NCBI GenBank assembly: GCA_001179505.1
Contig: CDMY01000247.1
Coordinates: forward strand, 65,958-129,957
Direction of reading: 5' to 3'
Length of the DNA stretch: 64,000 bases
Source: Vitrella brassicaformis
Lineage: Eukaryota > Sar > Vitrellaceae
The notes under the pieces: generated by a model
Databases searched by the model: none
Told to the model about the DNA's origin: nothing
Seen by the model: the letters and a program-made list of their open reading frames with translations, nothing else
Translations under genes and position numbers: made by a program
Shown: positions 21,480 through 31,800 of the stretch, in pieces
How the letters are laid out: every line of letters starts with the position of its first letter
How positions within the stretch are numbered: the stretch's first letter is position 1

Positions 21480-22519
21480 TCAGGGGCGCCGCTTGACGGC
21501 CACGTGTGTGTACTCAGCACGGCCGCCGGTCTTGCTGCACGGCGGCGGGCTGACGAAGACCCCCAGGGGAGTGGACAGCTTGCGCACGTCGAAACCGAGG
21601 AAGGGGCGGTAGCTCAGGTGGGTCCTTCAAAGCACGGCCAACTGTCTGCTCATCTGCACACAAATAGGCACGTCGCAAATAACAAAATCCAAGTGTTCCA
21701 TGTGGGTCGTGTGCGTGTACTGTTCTCTGCTCACTTGTTCCGTCGAGGGCAGCGCGTCTGCACCGAGGTGAACATGTGCCTCACCTCGTAGAGAAGCAGA
21801 CCCTTCCCCCCTCTCTGGTCCCACTCGCCGCCCTCCGCCGACTCGCCCACCCCGCTGTGCTCGATGAGGACGTGGGCGTCTGCCACCGCCAGAGGCCTCG
21901 CCTGGACCACCAGCGTCGGGTGACGACCACCTGCCTCTCCGAAGTGCCGCTCGTCCTGGCGGCGGATGGTGAGGGAAGGGGTCAACAAGACGGGGGAGTG
22001 TGGCAGCTTCCGCTTGGCGGCCCTCTTATGGTCGCTTGTGTCATCAAGGAAAGGGGCGGCGGTCTGACGTGGGGTCTGCCAGATGGACGAGGGCAGGGCC
22101 GTCATCGTGGGCTCGCTGTCAGGTGTGCAGAGGTTCGTCTGCTCCTCAGTGTCGAACAGTCGCATGGGCGAGTCGAGGCCGAAAGGCTGCTGCTGCTCCG
22201 GATGTTGTGGTCTCCACACCGGCGACTCGCACTCGAGCTTGACGGGCATGTCCAGAGGCAGCAACGACTTCTCAGCCAATGCGCCGATTGGCGGCCCTCC
22301 CAAACTCACGAATGACGCCTCGCTGCTGTCTGGTGAGGCGCACTGGAAGGGCGACTCGTCTGGCCTCATCCAGAAGGGCTTGGATGTCAGCAGTGTTGGC
22401 AGGCCATTCGCTTCGCTGCGGTCGTCGTCGTCATCTGATGACAGGCAGGGAGGAGAAAGGAGCACAGGGCTGAGAAGGCTGATGCTCATAGTGCCGGGCT
22501 TCGTCGAGGAAAAGATCAT
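21480..22519 (-). CDS. unrecognised protein, two exons
   Basis: ATG at 22519; exon 1 22519-21735 and exon 2 21624-21480 join in frame (AAC-AA/G junction) to TGA, 309 residues. The N-terminal two thirds is Ser/Pro-rich with an acidic run (SSDDDDDRSEANG) and short motifs such as WMRPDESPFQCASPDSSEAS; the last 110 residues are basic (HKRAAKRKLPHSP, IRRQDERHFGEAGGRHP) and end with THLSYRPFLGFDVRKLSTPL and EYTHVAVKRRP. No signal peptide or known domain. Basic/Ser-Pro composition would suit a nuclear or regulatory protein, but that is a guess. It is divergent from the channel gene starting at 22854 (334 bp between ATGs). Confidence 0.6.
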
Positions 22520-22853
22520 CCTCTCAATCCTGAGACTGGGGGCGTCGGCGTCTCAGGGGGAACAGCCTGTGTGGCAAAGATGCTGGGGTCCCTGCACAGC
22601 CGGCAAGCTCCCCGACTGCAGGGCCAGGAGGGCGGCAGAGGGAGAGACGGCCGCAGCCGCCCCAGTGGTGTTGAGGAGGCGTGCTACATCCAGCTGCCGA
22701 GAGTCGACGAGGGCGACGCTGCCGCACAGCAGGCCATCCACCACACACAGACGGGCCATCCCAAGGTCACCTTGCAATGCTCCTAGTGCACCTCTGCGTG
22801 TCTGGCCATCGGCCTCTGATGTCTGTGTCCCTCCCTCCCTCAAGGCATTGCAG

Positions 22854-25800
22854 ATGTCAGCGTCGGCCTCGAGTGACCAGGTCCCTCTGCTGCAGGACGA
22901 TGAGCAAGGGCTGATGGAGCCCCAGCTGCCGGACGTCACCGATGACATCGCCAAGGCACCGAGACGCATCGAACAGGTCTATGGCTGTGATGCCGACAGC
23001 GGCACGAGGTCACTCTCTGAGTGGTCTGTTGGACGTCTGTGTGTCATCTGCAGGTGCCCCTGGTGGGTGCCCCGGCCGCCGACGATTGGGAACCGACTCA
23101 GTCGCTGAGAGACAGCATCAAAGAGGTCATCTATGAATCAGATGCGGAGGGTCTGCGGAAGGCCCTCGCCGATCTCTCGCCTGAGCAAGTGGAGAAGGTG
23201 CTGACGACTGGAGAATGGAAATGGCGCTCGGAGGACTCTGCCATCCACTATGCCGCACGTATGCATCATCGCATCACTACACACACATGATGCAGCTACG
23301 TGATCTCTGTGTGCGCTTCTCAGAGAAGTGTAAGGATGTGGCTGTGTTTGAGGTGCTGCTGGACAACCGACGCCACCTGCTCAACCTGAAAGACAAGGTA
23401 TCGTGCTCGACACTTACACTCATTCTGCTTATTCGCCCGATCGGTGTCTTCACTGCAATCTTCATGCTGTGTCTGTAGGGTGGCAGGACGCCTCTTCATT
23501 TGGCAACAAGAGAAGGGTCAGATGATGTTGTGTCGAAGTTCATCGAGTGGGGCGGGAAGGAACTGCTGGAAGCTAAAGACATCGTAAGGACGAGGGAATG
23601 TCGAGTGGTGCATTGAACACCATGTGTGTCTTGTTCATGCTGTGATTCAGGATGGCAACACGCCTCTTCATTTGGCAGCAGGGAGCGGGTCAGTTGATGT
23701 CGTGGAGAAGTTCATCAAGTGGGGCGGAAAGGAACTGCTGGAGGCTCGGAACGAGGTGAGGACGAGGGAGTGTCGAGTGGTGCATTGAACAGCATGTGTC
23801 TCTTGTTCATGCTGTGATTCAGAATGGCAACACGCCCCTTCATATGGTAGCAACAGGTGGTGTTGTGGAGAAGTTTGTTGAGTGGGGCGGAAAAAAACTG
23901 CTGGAAGCTCGAAACACCGTATGGACCAGGGAACGTCGACTTATGCATTGGACAGCATGTGTGTCTTGTTCATGCTGTGATTCAGCATGGCGAGACGCGA
24001 GGCGTGAAAGCACAAGATTTGAACGTTCAGCATCTCAAGGAGGTGGTGCCTTCCGCAAAGGAGTTCCTGAAGGAGCACTCTGAGTCGCTGGGCCTCGACA
24101 GCCTTCGCTGCTGTGCCGTCTTTCGCCAACTGATGAAATTGCGCCCCAAGGACTCCCTCACAGATGACCTTGCCAATTTTTCCAACTGGCAGGAGGTAAA
24201 CAATGACGGACACACAGAGCACAGCAGTCTTCACCTCTGCACTGACTGGCCAATCTATTCAGGCGCTCACAGCCAATTTCTGCAGCGATACAGATTGGTA
24301 TCGCTTCAAGTGGTCACTTACAGGCAAAGAGAGAGAATGGTTTGCAACGCTCGAGTCTGCGGAGCCCCTCTCTGTCGTCACCCAAGGTAAGCCGCACAAG
24401 CGATCTCCTCGTTTCTCTGTCGGTCCGCTCATGTCTCCTCCGTCTCTCTGTCAATGATTGTGACAGCCAACTGCATCTCTCTCGTAACAAGGCATTGGCA
24501 GAAAAACTACGAAAACTGGAGGCTTCAGCTGTCACCCCGTGAAGTGTTCTTCAGCCGCGTGCTGTCAATGCTGCTGATGTGAGACCACAGCCATGGACAA
24601 CGATGCAGGCAGAGAGAAGCATCTCTGTCTGTCTGTGTGTGTTGCAGGGTGTCCTTTGTGCTTCTGCACATCGAGTCGATCAAGGGATAAAGCGGCATGA
24701 TGATGGCGGGAGCCTGGCCGCCGGTGTGGCTCTGGGGCTCAGTGCTGACGGGCAGCGGCTTCATCCTTCTGGAAATCTTCCAAGTAAGACAGATCAGAGA
24801 AGACATGCCTGACTGAGCAATGTGTGCCTCTGTGTGCCTGTAGGGCATCCGGCTGAAGGCAGCGTACTGGGCCGACTCATGGTACGCGTCAGGCTTCGAG
24901 CCGGCGGCTCCATTTGTTTGCTGTCGGTGTGTGTGTGTGGGGATCCATGAAGGAATTGGGTGGATGCTGGAAGTTCACTGGCCATCATCGCCTTCATTGC
25001 CATCCACTTCGCTGGCTGGTCGGAGGAGGCGGAAGTGAGCTCAGGGATCGTCATAGCGCTGCTCTTTGCGCTTCGCCTCCTCCAAACCGCCAGCCTGCAC
25101 CCAGCGTCGGACCACTCATACTGTCAGTGAGAGAGAGACAGAGAGACAGACACAGAGAGGTCATGTCTGATGCTGTGTGTGACGGGTGTGTGTGTCAGTG
25201 CGGTTGTGAGGATGTTTTCGGACATCAGCATGTTTCTGTGTCTGTACGTCTACATCCTGCTGGTCTTCGCGGTCGTCTTCACCCTCCTCTCCTCCGACGA
25301 AGACCACCAGTACTTCGGCTCCTTCGCCAAAGCCACGCTCACGCTGTACTCGATGACACCGACACACACAGAGAGAGAGCGCCAGTCGTCATGCTGTTGG
25401 TTGGCTGGCTGCATTAGTTTCTACGGGGGTCTTGGCGACTTCAATGATGCGCTGACGAACGCCATCGAGAGCCACGACACACTGGGGACCGTCCTGCTGT
25501 TCACATACGTCATCCTCTCGTCCATCATACTCGTACGTCAGACTCAGCAACACACATACACTTAAAGGAGCTCAACGAGCCGCACAAAAGGACTCCCTTT
25601 GTTGTCTCTCTGTCTCTTTGTCTGACCGCATCGATAGCTCAACCTGCTCATTGCCATCATGGTGAGACACACACAAGGGACATCGAGCGTGTCATAAGAC
25701 TGAACAACGCTCCTGTATGTGTGTCTGTCTGTCTGTCTCTCTCTATGTCAGGCGTCGACGTATGCGGTTATCGAGCAAACACAGACTGCCCAATATCAGT

Positions 25801-26872
25801 AAGAGAGACAGACAGACCGCGACACATTATGGCTCTCTCTTTGTCCGTGAATGACTGAGTGCAGGTTGCTGCGCGTCCGCGTGTTGAATGAGTACCTCAC
25901 AATGCCGCACCACGAGCGCCTCCCGCCGCCATTCAACCTCATCGGTCGGTGCGGCCGACAAGAGACATCAACTGCACCCACAACATGTGAGCATAATCTG
26001 TGTGTGTGCAGCTGTGGTCGTGTCGGAGCCCCTGCGCTATGTCGCCTCCCTCATCAGCGGCCGGCAGTCGGCACTCTGCCGCATCGACGAGAAGGTGCCG
26101 CATTGCCTTCTCGTCGATGAAGGCCATCTACTGCACCGTCGATGCGCTCCTATTTGCCGTCGCCTTCACACCAATTGCCATCTACCGTCACCTGGAGAAG
26201 CTTCAGCAATGCATACGGGACGAGATACAGCGGCGACAGTACTGGACCCTTGACAATACTGGAGAGAGGATACAGAAGACAGTCCAGATCTGGGACGCAT
26301 TCAAAATACTCGGTGTCATCCTCGTGATGCCCTTGTATCTTCTGTACCATTACGTCAATTACGTCAAAGCAGAGGTGAGAGTTCCAAGTGGCCAATCCCA
26401 TCCAGCAATGGAATCTGTCTGTGGTGCCAAAGGAATCTTACGAGGACACTGAGGAGTGGAAAGCCAGAGAGAGGCGTGAAGCACGGGACGGATACAAAGA
26501 CAGCATCGACGAGTGGATGGAGGCTGCGGATCACCACCACTCAAACTTCCCTGACGTCATGGCAGGTGACACAGAAGAGACACACAATCACACATGCATA
26601 ACTGCGTCTCTATTCGGTGTTCTGCAGCCCTCAAGCACAACCAAACTTCTCAATTCGAGATGCTGTCAGGTGACAATGACAGCAATCAAGACAAGTTGAA
26701 CTCAGTCATCTCCGCATTTGCTTGCGCCTCAGTCTTGAAGAAGATGGAAACCGAAATACGGAAACAGCTAAAACAGATGGACGAGCGACGGACGAAGATG
26801 GAATCACAGCAGAAAGAAGTCTGGAAACAAGTGGACGAGCGATTGACCAAGATAGAGGCGAAGATCAACTAG
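22854..26872 (+). CDS. ankyrin-repeat TRP-like cation channel
   Basis: About 20 exons from ATG 22854 to TAG 26870-26872. Residues of exons 4-6 (23479-23583, 23651-23755, 23823-23918) are ankyrin repeats (GRTPLHLATREGSDDVVSKF, NTPLHLAAGSGSVDVVEKF). Later exons give six hydrophobic segments typical of TRP/ion-transport channels: SRVLSMLLMVSFVLLHI, VWLWGSVLTGSGFILLEIF, WNWVDAGSSLAIIAFIAIHF, ISMFLCLYVYILLVFAVVF, a pore-like TLTLFYGGLGDFNDAL, TVLLFTYVILSSIILLNLLI and AIMASTYAVIEQTQTAQYQL. The S6 core LNLLIAIM is its own 24-nt exon (25638-25661). The C-terminus is a coiled coil (QLKQMDERRTKMESQQKEVW). Plasma or organelle membrane, probably calcium-permeable by family. Oddities: an in-frame TAA at 24688-24690 between S1 and S2, and a 28-nt intron at 26095-26122. 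If the TAA is real, this is a pseudogene or two genes. Confidence 0.75.
23479..23985 (+). repeat. tandem exon-plus-intron duplication, ankyrin exons
   Basis: Three consecutive units of about 172, 172 and 163 bp, each an ankyrin exon plus its intron. The introns are near copies too (GAGTGGTGCATTGAACA..., TTGTTCATGCTGTGATTCAG), so exon and intron were duplicated together, recently. Confidence 0.85.
26095..26122 (+). other. candidate 28-nt intron beside a 14-bp inverted repeat
   Basis: GTGCCGC...GATGAAG removes a frameshift and joins CRIDEK to AIYCTVDALLFAVAF in the channel gene. The exon end CATCGACGAGAAGG (26082-26095) is repeated in inverse orientation inside the intron as CCTTCTCGTCGATG (26106-26119). 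Confidence 0.5.
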
Positions 26873-27061
26873 AAGCAAGACAACAACAGCTGCACGGCTC
26901 TCGGGCGGACGAAAAACAAATCAAATGCGATGCATAGCCAATTCACATATGCACGGAGACAGACATTGAGCTGATCGACTCAAATCACGTCTGCCCATTC
27001 GCTACATTTGAACATGAAATGCGAATTCTGTCCATTTGCCGATTGAGGACTGATGAGTGTA

Positions 27062-28408
27062 CTATGTGTCTGAGTCATGTACACATGAGAGTGCCACGCG
27101 TTTTGTGACGTATACGTCAACCGACGTCACCACACTCACGACGACGCATGGCAATGTTGCCCACCCCCTGCTCGTCTCTCTTGGCCGCTGTGACTGTTCT
27201 CTTCCCTGCCGAAATCTCCGATACCACGAGCTCGGTCCCAGGGGATTCTCCTGCCCCATGTGATCCTCACTATAGTCGTATCTCTGTGCGAGAACTCCAA
27301 CAACGTGCTGGATGCCGGCTGGTGTTTGCCCCTTGCGGTCCAGGGCACACCAACAGCGGCAGAGCACTGAACCGTCATCATGGCCATCACAAAACTCCTG
27401 ACCCTCCTGGTGGTAGCGGCTTGCAAACGATAAGTACTCGAGCGCCATCGACAGCTGGTGATGCGCGTAGGCGAGCGGTGAACGTGCGGGGTCGGCAGGC
27501 GAACATGCCTGCTTGTCAAGAGCAAGCAGGCTGGCGTCTTCAGCAGACCTCCGCACGGCATCCGCACTTGTCGCCTGGTGCCGGCTCGACGCCACCATTG
27601 GCGATGATCCGCACACTCTGATCTCCTTTAGTCTGACGGTAGCCTCCCAATCGCAGTTGGTGTTGAATCGTGTGCGGTCACGGAGACAGACGAAGGCCAC
27701 GTCGGCAGCCTCGAGACAGTGTGAACTGTCCTCTCCCGCGGGCAGCAGGCGACACGGGCTTGGTCTAGTGCAAACGCAGCCCTCCACCATCCTCGCGACT
27801 GTAGGCAGATCCTCTAGCACTGCAACCAACCACACACCCAGACAGACAGACAGACAGACAATACACGACGGTGAAAGCGTCCATCTCGTCTCATCCATCT
27901 CGCTTACGGAATGTGCCGTATCCGCCGGTCCTGGCGGAGCCCTGTCGACAGCCCAGATTAATGTCAATCATGTCAGCAAAGGGCTTCAGCGCCTTGGCGG
28001 TTTCGATGAAGTGTGCCGTGGAGTTGCCGCAGAGCTGCACACTCAGAGAATGGTCGTCCACCAACTGAACATCTGATCAATTGGAATGGCGAGAGTCGTG
28101 CAGTCAGGTGTGTGTTCCTGGTGCCTTACTTGCATCACTCTGTCCATGATATTGGGATACTCGAGCACAATCCTGCTGTGCACCATCGGCCTGCACGGCA
28201 AATCTGCACAAGCAACCCACACCAGAAACAAGCAACGCAGAGAGGAATGCGCTGACAACAATTCGCGTTTGCTGCCCAGCGTACCCACGCCGTATTTTCT
28301 GGTCATCATGCGGAAGGCTGCCTCGCTTTGCAAAACCATCGGCGAACAGACATACCGCGGCGACCCCAGAGATGTTCTCCACACGTCCCAGGAAGATTCG
28401 CCGTCCAT
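27062..28408 (-). CDS. tRNA-dihydrouridine synthase (DUS1)-like, possibly decaying
   Basis: Flavin-dependent DUS enzymes reduce uridine in tRNA D-loops. From ATG 28408, exons 28408-28285, 28203-28130 and one starting near 28069 join in frame: SLGSPRYVCSPMVLQSEAAF, RKYGVDLPCRPMVHSRIVLE, then SVQLCGNSTAHFIETAKAL, FADMIDINLGCRQGSA and GGYGTF. After an intron the frame goes on as LLEDLPTVARMVE, which matches the family order. The family's NLGCPQ reads NLGCRQ, the HGRTR flavin motif reads LRDRTRFN, and near 27610 the expected IANGG motif is visible only in another frame (IIANGGVEPAP), so a pair of compensating shifts is likely. YAHHQLSMALEYLSFASRY near 27460 is the normal C-terminal helix. It may be a pseudogene or a fast-evolving paralog. 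The ORF end at 27062 is uncertain. Confidence 0.6.
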
Positions 28409-28813
28409 CGCAGAGAAGCTGCGCCGAGACAACCTCTTGCGCCTCTTGCGATGCAGACAGGGCGCTGTTTGTCACAGATCTCGGCTCGTCAGCTCACGAG
28501 GCTGGGACGAACAATGAACAATGAACGCTTCAGAATCTGAACGGGGAAGAGCAAGCAGGACACACAGCCAAACTCATCCAATAGCTCCGTAGTTGGAATG
28601 TTTCGCTGCCTTCCGTCCTTCTTTCCACCCGCATTCAAGCTCGCACTTCGGCTGACCTGTTCGCTTTGTTTTTGTAGCTGTTCGTGCCGAACCAGGCTCC
28701 ATTGAGCTCTGATGGGTTCGTCGAGGGGGATGCCGTTCAGCTGAGTCTCGACTCCCTCTCTTTGTTTTTGTTTGACATCGTGTAAGGCGACGCGATAGCT
28801 CGTGAGCAGAGGA
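28409..28813. other. divergent promoter region, DUS-like / AP2-like genes
   Basis: About 400 bp between two divergent start codons. Frames here are shadows; I see no recognisable promoter element. Confidence 0.4.
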
Positions 28814-31800
28814 ATGTCGATGAGTGACGCAGGCAACGTGGCCACAAGGATAGAGGGTGAGACACGATTGTTGGGCAACGTTCACGACAAGAACGACAAA
28901 CCCTTCCCTTCGACGTCTTTTGTCGTTTGGGCAGGTGGTGAGTCCTACGCGCCTCAGCCGAGCGCGGAGGCTCCCCTGTCTTCCACTGACGAGTCGCTGC
29001 ACAAGGACCCCCCTCTCCAGCCCTCATGTCAGGCTCCCGTCTTCAGACCGCCACCCGACTTGGTTCCCAAACCTAATCACAGCCCACCAGACAGACCTCA
29101 GACGGCTGTTCCGATGCCGGCCGAGCCCCCGGAGGCCGCCAAGCCTCCCGCCGCACCAGCAGCTGCGACGAAGAAGGCTGGCGTGTCCCCTGACAAAAGA
29201 GACATGGGTGGTGTGTGTGAGGAGGTGGTTTGTGCGCACGGGTGTATTGGCCGCTGGTCGGCCAAGTGGGCGTGTGAGGGCGGCTATGCGGGTCAGGCGG
29301 AGCACCCCAGGAGCGCCCATAGCCTCATCGCACAGTTCGACGCCGCATACCGAAAGAACCCCTTCCCCAGCGACGAGAAAGGACGCGACACATGGTACCT
29401 ACAAACGTACATGAAGCACGTATTACATGTGTACACGTCCATGTCTGTGAGTGACAGACAGACAAGTACATGGACAGCACGTCACAGATTCGGTCTGTCT
29501 AATGCCGCTTGTCCTCATGTGCGTGCACCGCAGGTTTAAGACTCAGTCGTTTTTCAAGACAATCGGCAAGCGCACTCAGCGAGAGTTCCTCGACGACCTC
29601 ACACTCACGCTCGACTGCCGGCGGCTCATCCGATGCGCCGCAGACGTCAGAAACCGACTCGCACCGACACACGCAGCGGACAAAGCAATGGACAGGGTGA
29701 GTGTGAGACACACAAACAAAACAACAAACAACAGCATCATCAAGTGAAGCGTCTCTGCTTTCCGTGTGTCAGATGGATGAGGATACTGGCGATGATCCCG
29801 CCTCACAGCTGCGATCGGTACATGAACATAACCAAACACTCACTCCGTCTATTGTGCTTCCTTGTCTGTGTGCAGGTCTCGCGTGCCCTTCAGGAGCGCA
29901 CCAAAGAGATAGCCGCCGTGCGATCCCACGCACACAATGAACACCTAGCCAACACACGAATCTGCTTGTCTTGACGCATTGTCCGTTCGTGGTTGTGCAG
30001 GTGCGTCTGTCTATCGATCAGAAGCGGCATCTTCGCAGACTCATCCGCAAGGAAAGGGAGGTATGCACGTCACTCACTCACCGACGAACACAAGAACGAC
30101 CCGTGAGCACTGGAGGATGTGTCGTTCTCCGCTGTGTCAGGAGTTGGCAAGCAAGAGGGTGCCGGCGATGCATCTCAAGTCACGAGAAATCGAGCGTTGT
30201 AGACGAGACGTAACTTAGACGATGCCGTCCTGAAAGCATACGGGTGTATTCCTTCTTTGTCTGTGTTTGCATGCAGCTGGATATGGCGATCGGGGGCAAG
30301 GATGAGGCACTGCAGGTCTGTCTGCCAGACGCATCGATGCGCATGTGTGTTGCCTTCACAACGTGGATGGCTGTCTGTCTCTGTGCGTGTCAGGAGTTGA
30401 CGCTGATGATTCGGAACGAGAAGGCGCGGCTGACCGAGCTGGAGAGCTCACAGAAGGACCAAGAGGACAAATACAAGGTCACTCAGAATCCCACCCACCC
30501 ACTATTGATCCACCGATGGATCTTTCCTCTCTGCTGGTGGCTTGTGTGTCAGGGTGCGAACAAGTCTCGCATGGCCAAGCCCACGGCTCCCATGTTCCAG
30601 GAGTGGCTGTCGGCCTCTCGCAGATCACCGGTTACCACAAAGGGGCAGCACACCAGCACCAGACGGACACACGCACACCTCTTCGTGTGTGTGCCTTTTG
30701 GTCGATCAGCACCGGCCTTCGCCCGACGGCGGCTCTCCCGCCAAGATGCCTCGTCAGGCGGACAAGTCAGGCACCTCGCCGCCCAGACCATCAGCCCCCT
30801 CGGCCCCCGCACCACCACATAGTGCACTCGGTCCCCTCCCCACTGTGGAGAGGGGAGGCGGAGCGACGCATGAGCTGAAGGACCACCCCATCCCCCCTGT
30901 CATGGGCGGCGAGGCCGAGGCCAAGGACATGGACGCCAAGGCCCCCTCGCAGCCTTCGCCGACAGTGCCTGACGGCCTGTCCGAGTCACGACACGCCAGC
31001 TTCTCCAACCAGAGCGCAGCCAACGGCGAGCCCGACCCGACGAACGCCTTCCCGCTCACACTGCGTCTGCGTGCGCTGATCCCCGACCGTCAGCCTTTGG
31101 GCGTCTGCCCGTGGCGGCCCACCAGGAGGGACCCGTGGGCCAAGGTCCGCGTGTGCTTCAACAAGGTGCAGACCGAGTACGTCAACATCAAGGACTTCCA
31201 CCTCTCCCAGTTCCCCATGAGGGAGGCCTACCGGGAGGCCATCAAGATCCGCAACAACATCGCCGCCAGGCTGGGCCTCGCGCCTATTCCCGTCGACCAG
31301 GCCGACCACGTCCTCGACACAGAGGACTGGAGCAAGTACGAGACACTCGACACCGCACCCAAACGGCGCAAGAGACGGCAGAGTAAGGAGCCGTCAGCGC
31401 CCGTCCCGCCCCCACACAGCGGCCGCAAGAAGGTGCCCTTCATCGAGCAGCTCAGGTCACTCCTGCCGCCCGAGGCACCCCTCGGCCTCTCTGTCGTGGC
31501 TAACAGCTCCCGTGGTGCACCGCCGACGGCCATCGAGAAGATCATGGTGGGGTTCCGCCAGCAGGAGGGCCAGCCGAGAGAGGAGGTGGTGTGTGCGGAT
31601 TTCCCCTCCCTCAGGGAGGCTGTCGAGTGCGCGGTCGAGAAGCGCAACGCCAAGGCCGCTGAGTGGTCGCTGCACCCGCTGTCGAAAGACCAAGTTGACA
31701 CCATTCTGACGCAAGTGGACTGGGCCAAGTGGGAGGGCGTGGGGGGTGGGGCGGGTGGTGAGGCCGATGACGTGGACATGGGTGACGTGGTGGACAACAC

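Noticed and set aside
21030-21480. Overlapping short frames on both strands
   Set aside because: They lie in CTCT and ACAC runs and overlap each other; no coding features.
22524-22969. Minus-strand frame opposite the first channel exon
   Set aside because: Shadow of the plus-strand ATG exon at 22854-22976, which splices on in frame.
27838-27862. CAGA repeat as a CRISPR-like or regulatory array
   Set aside because: Simple tetranucleotide run with no spacers; the same kind occurs in many introns here.
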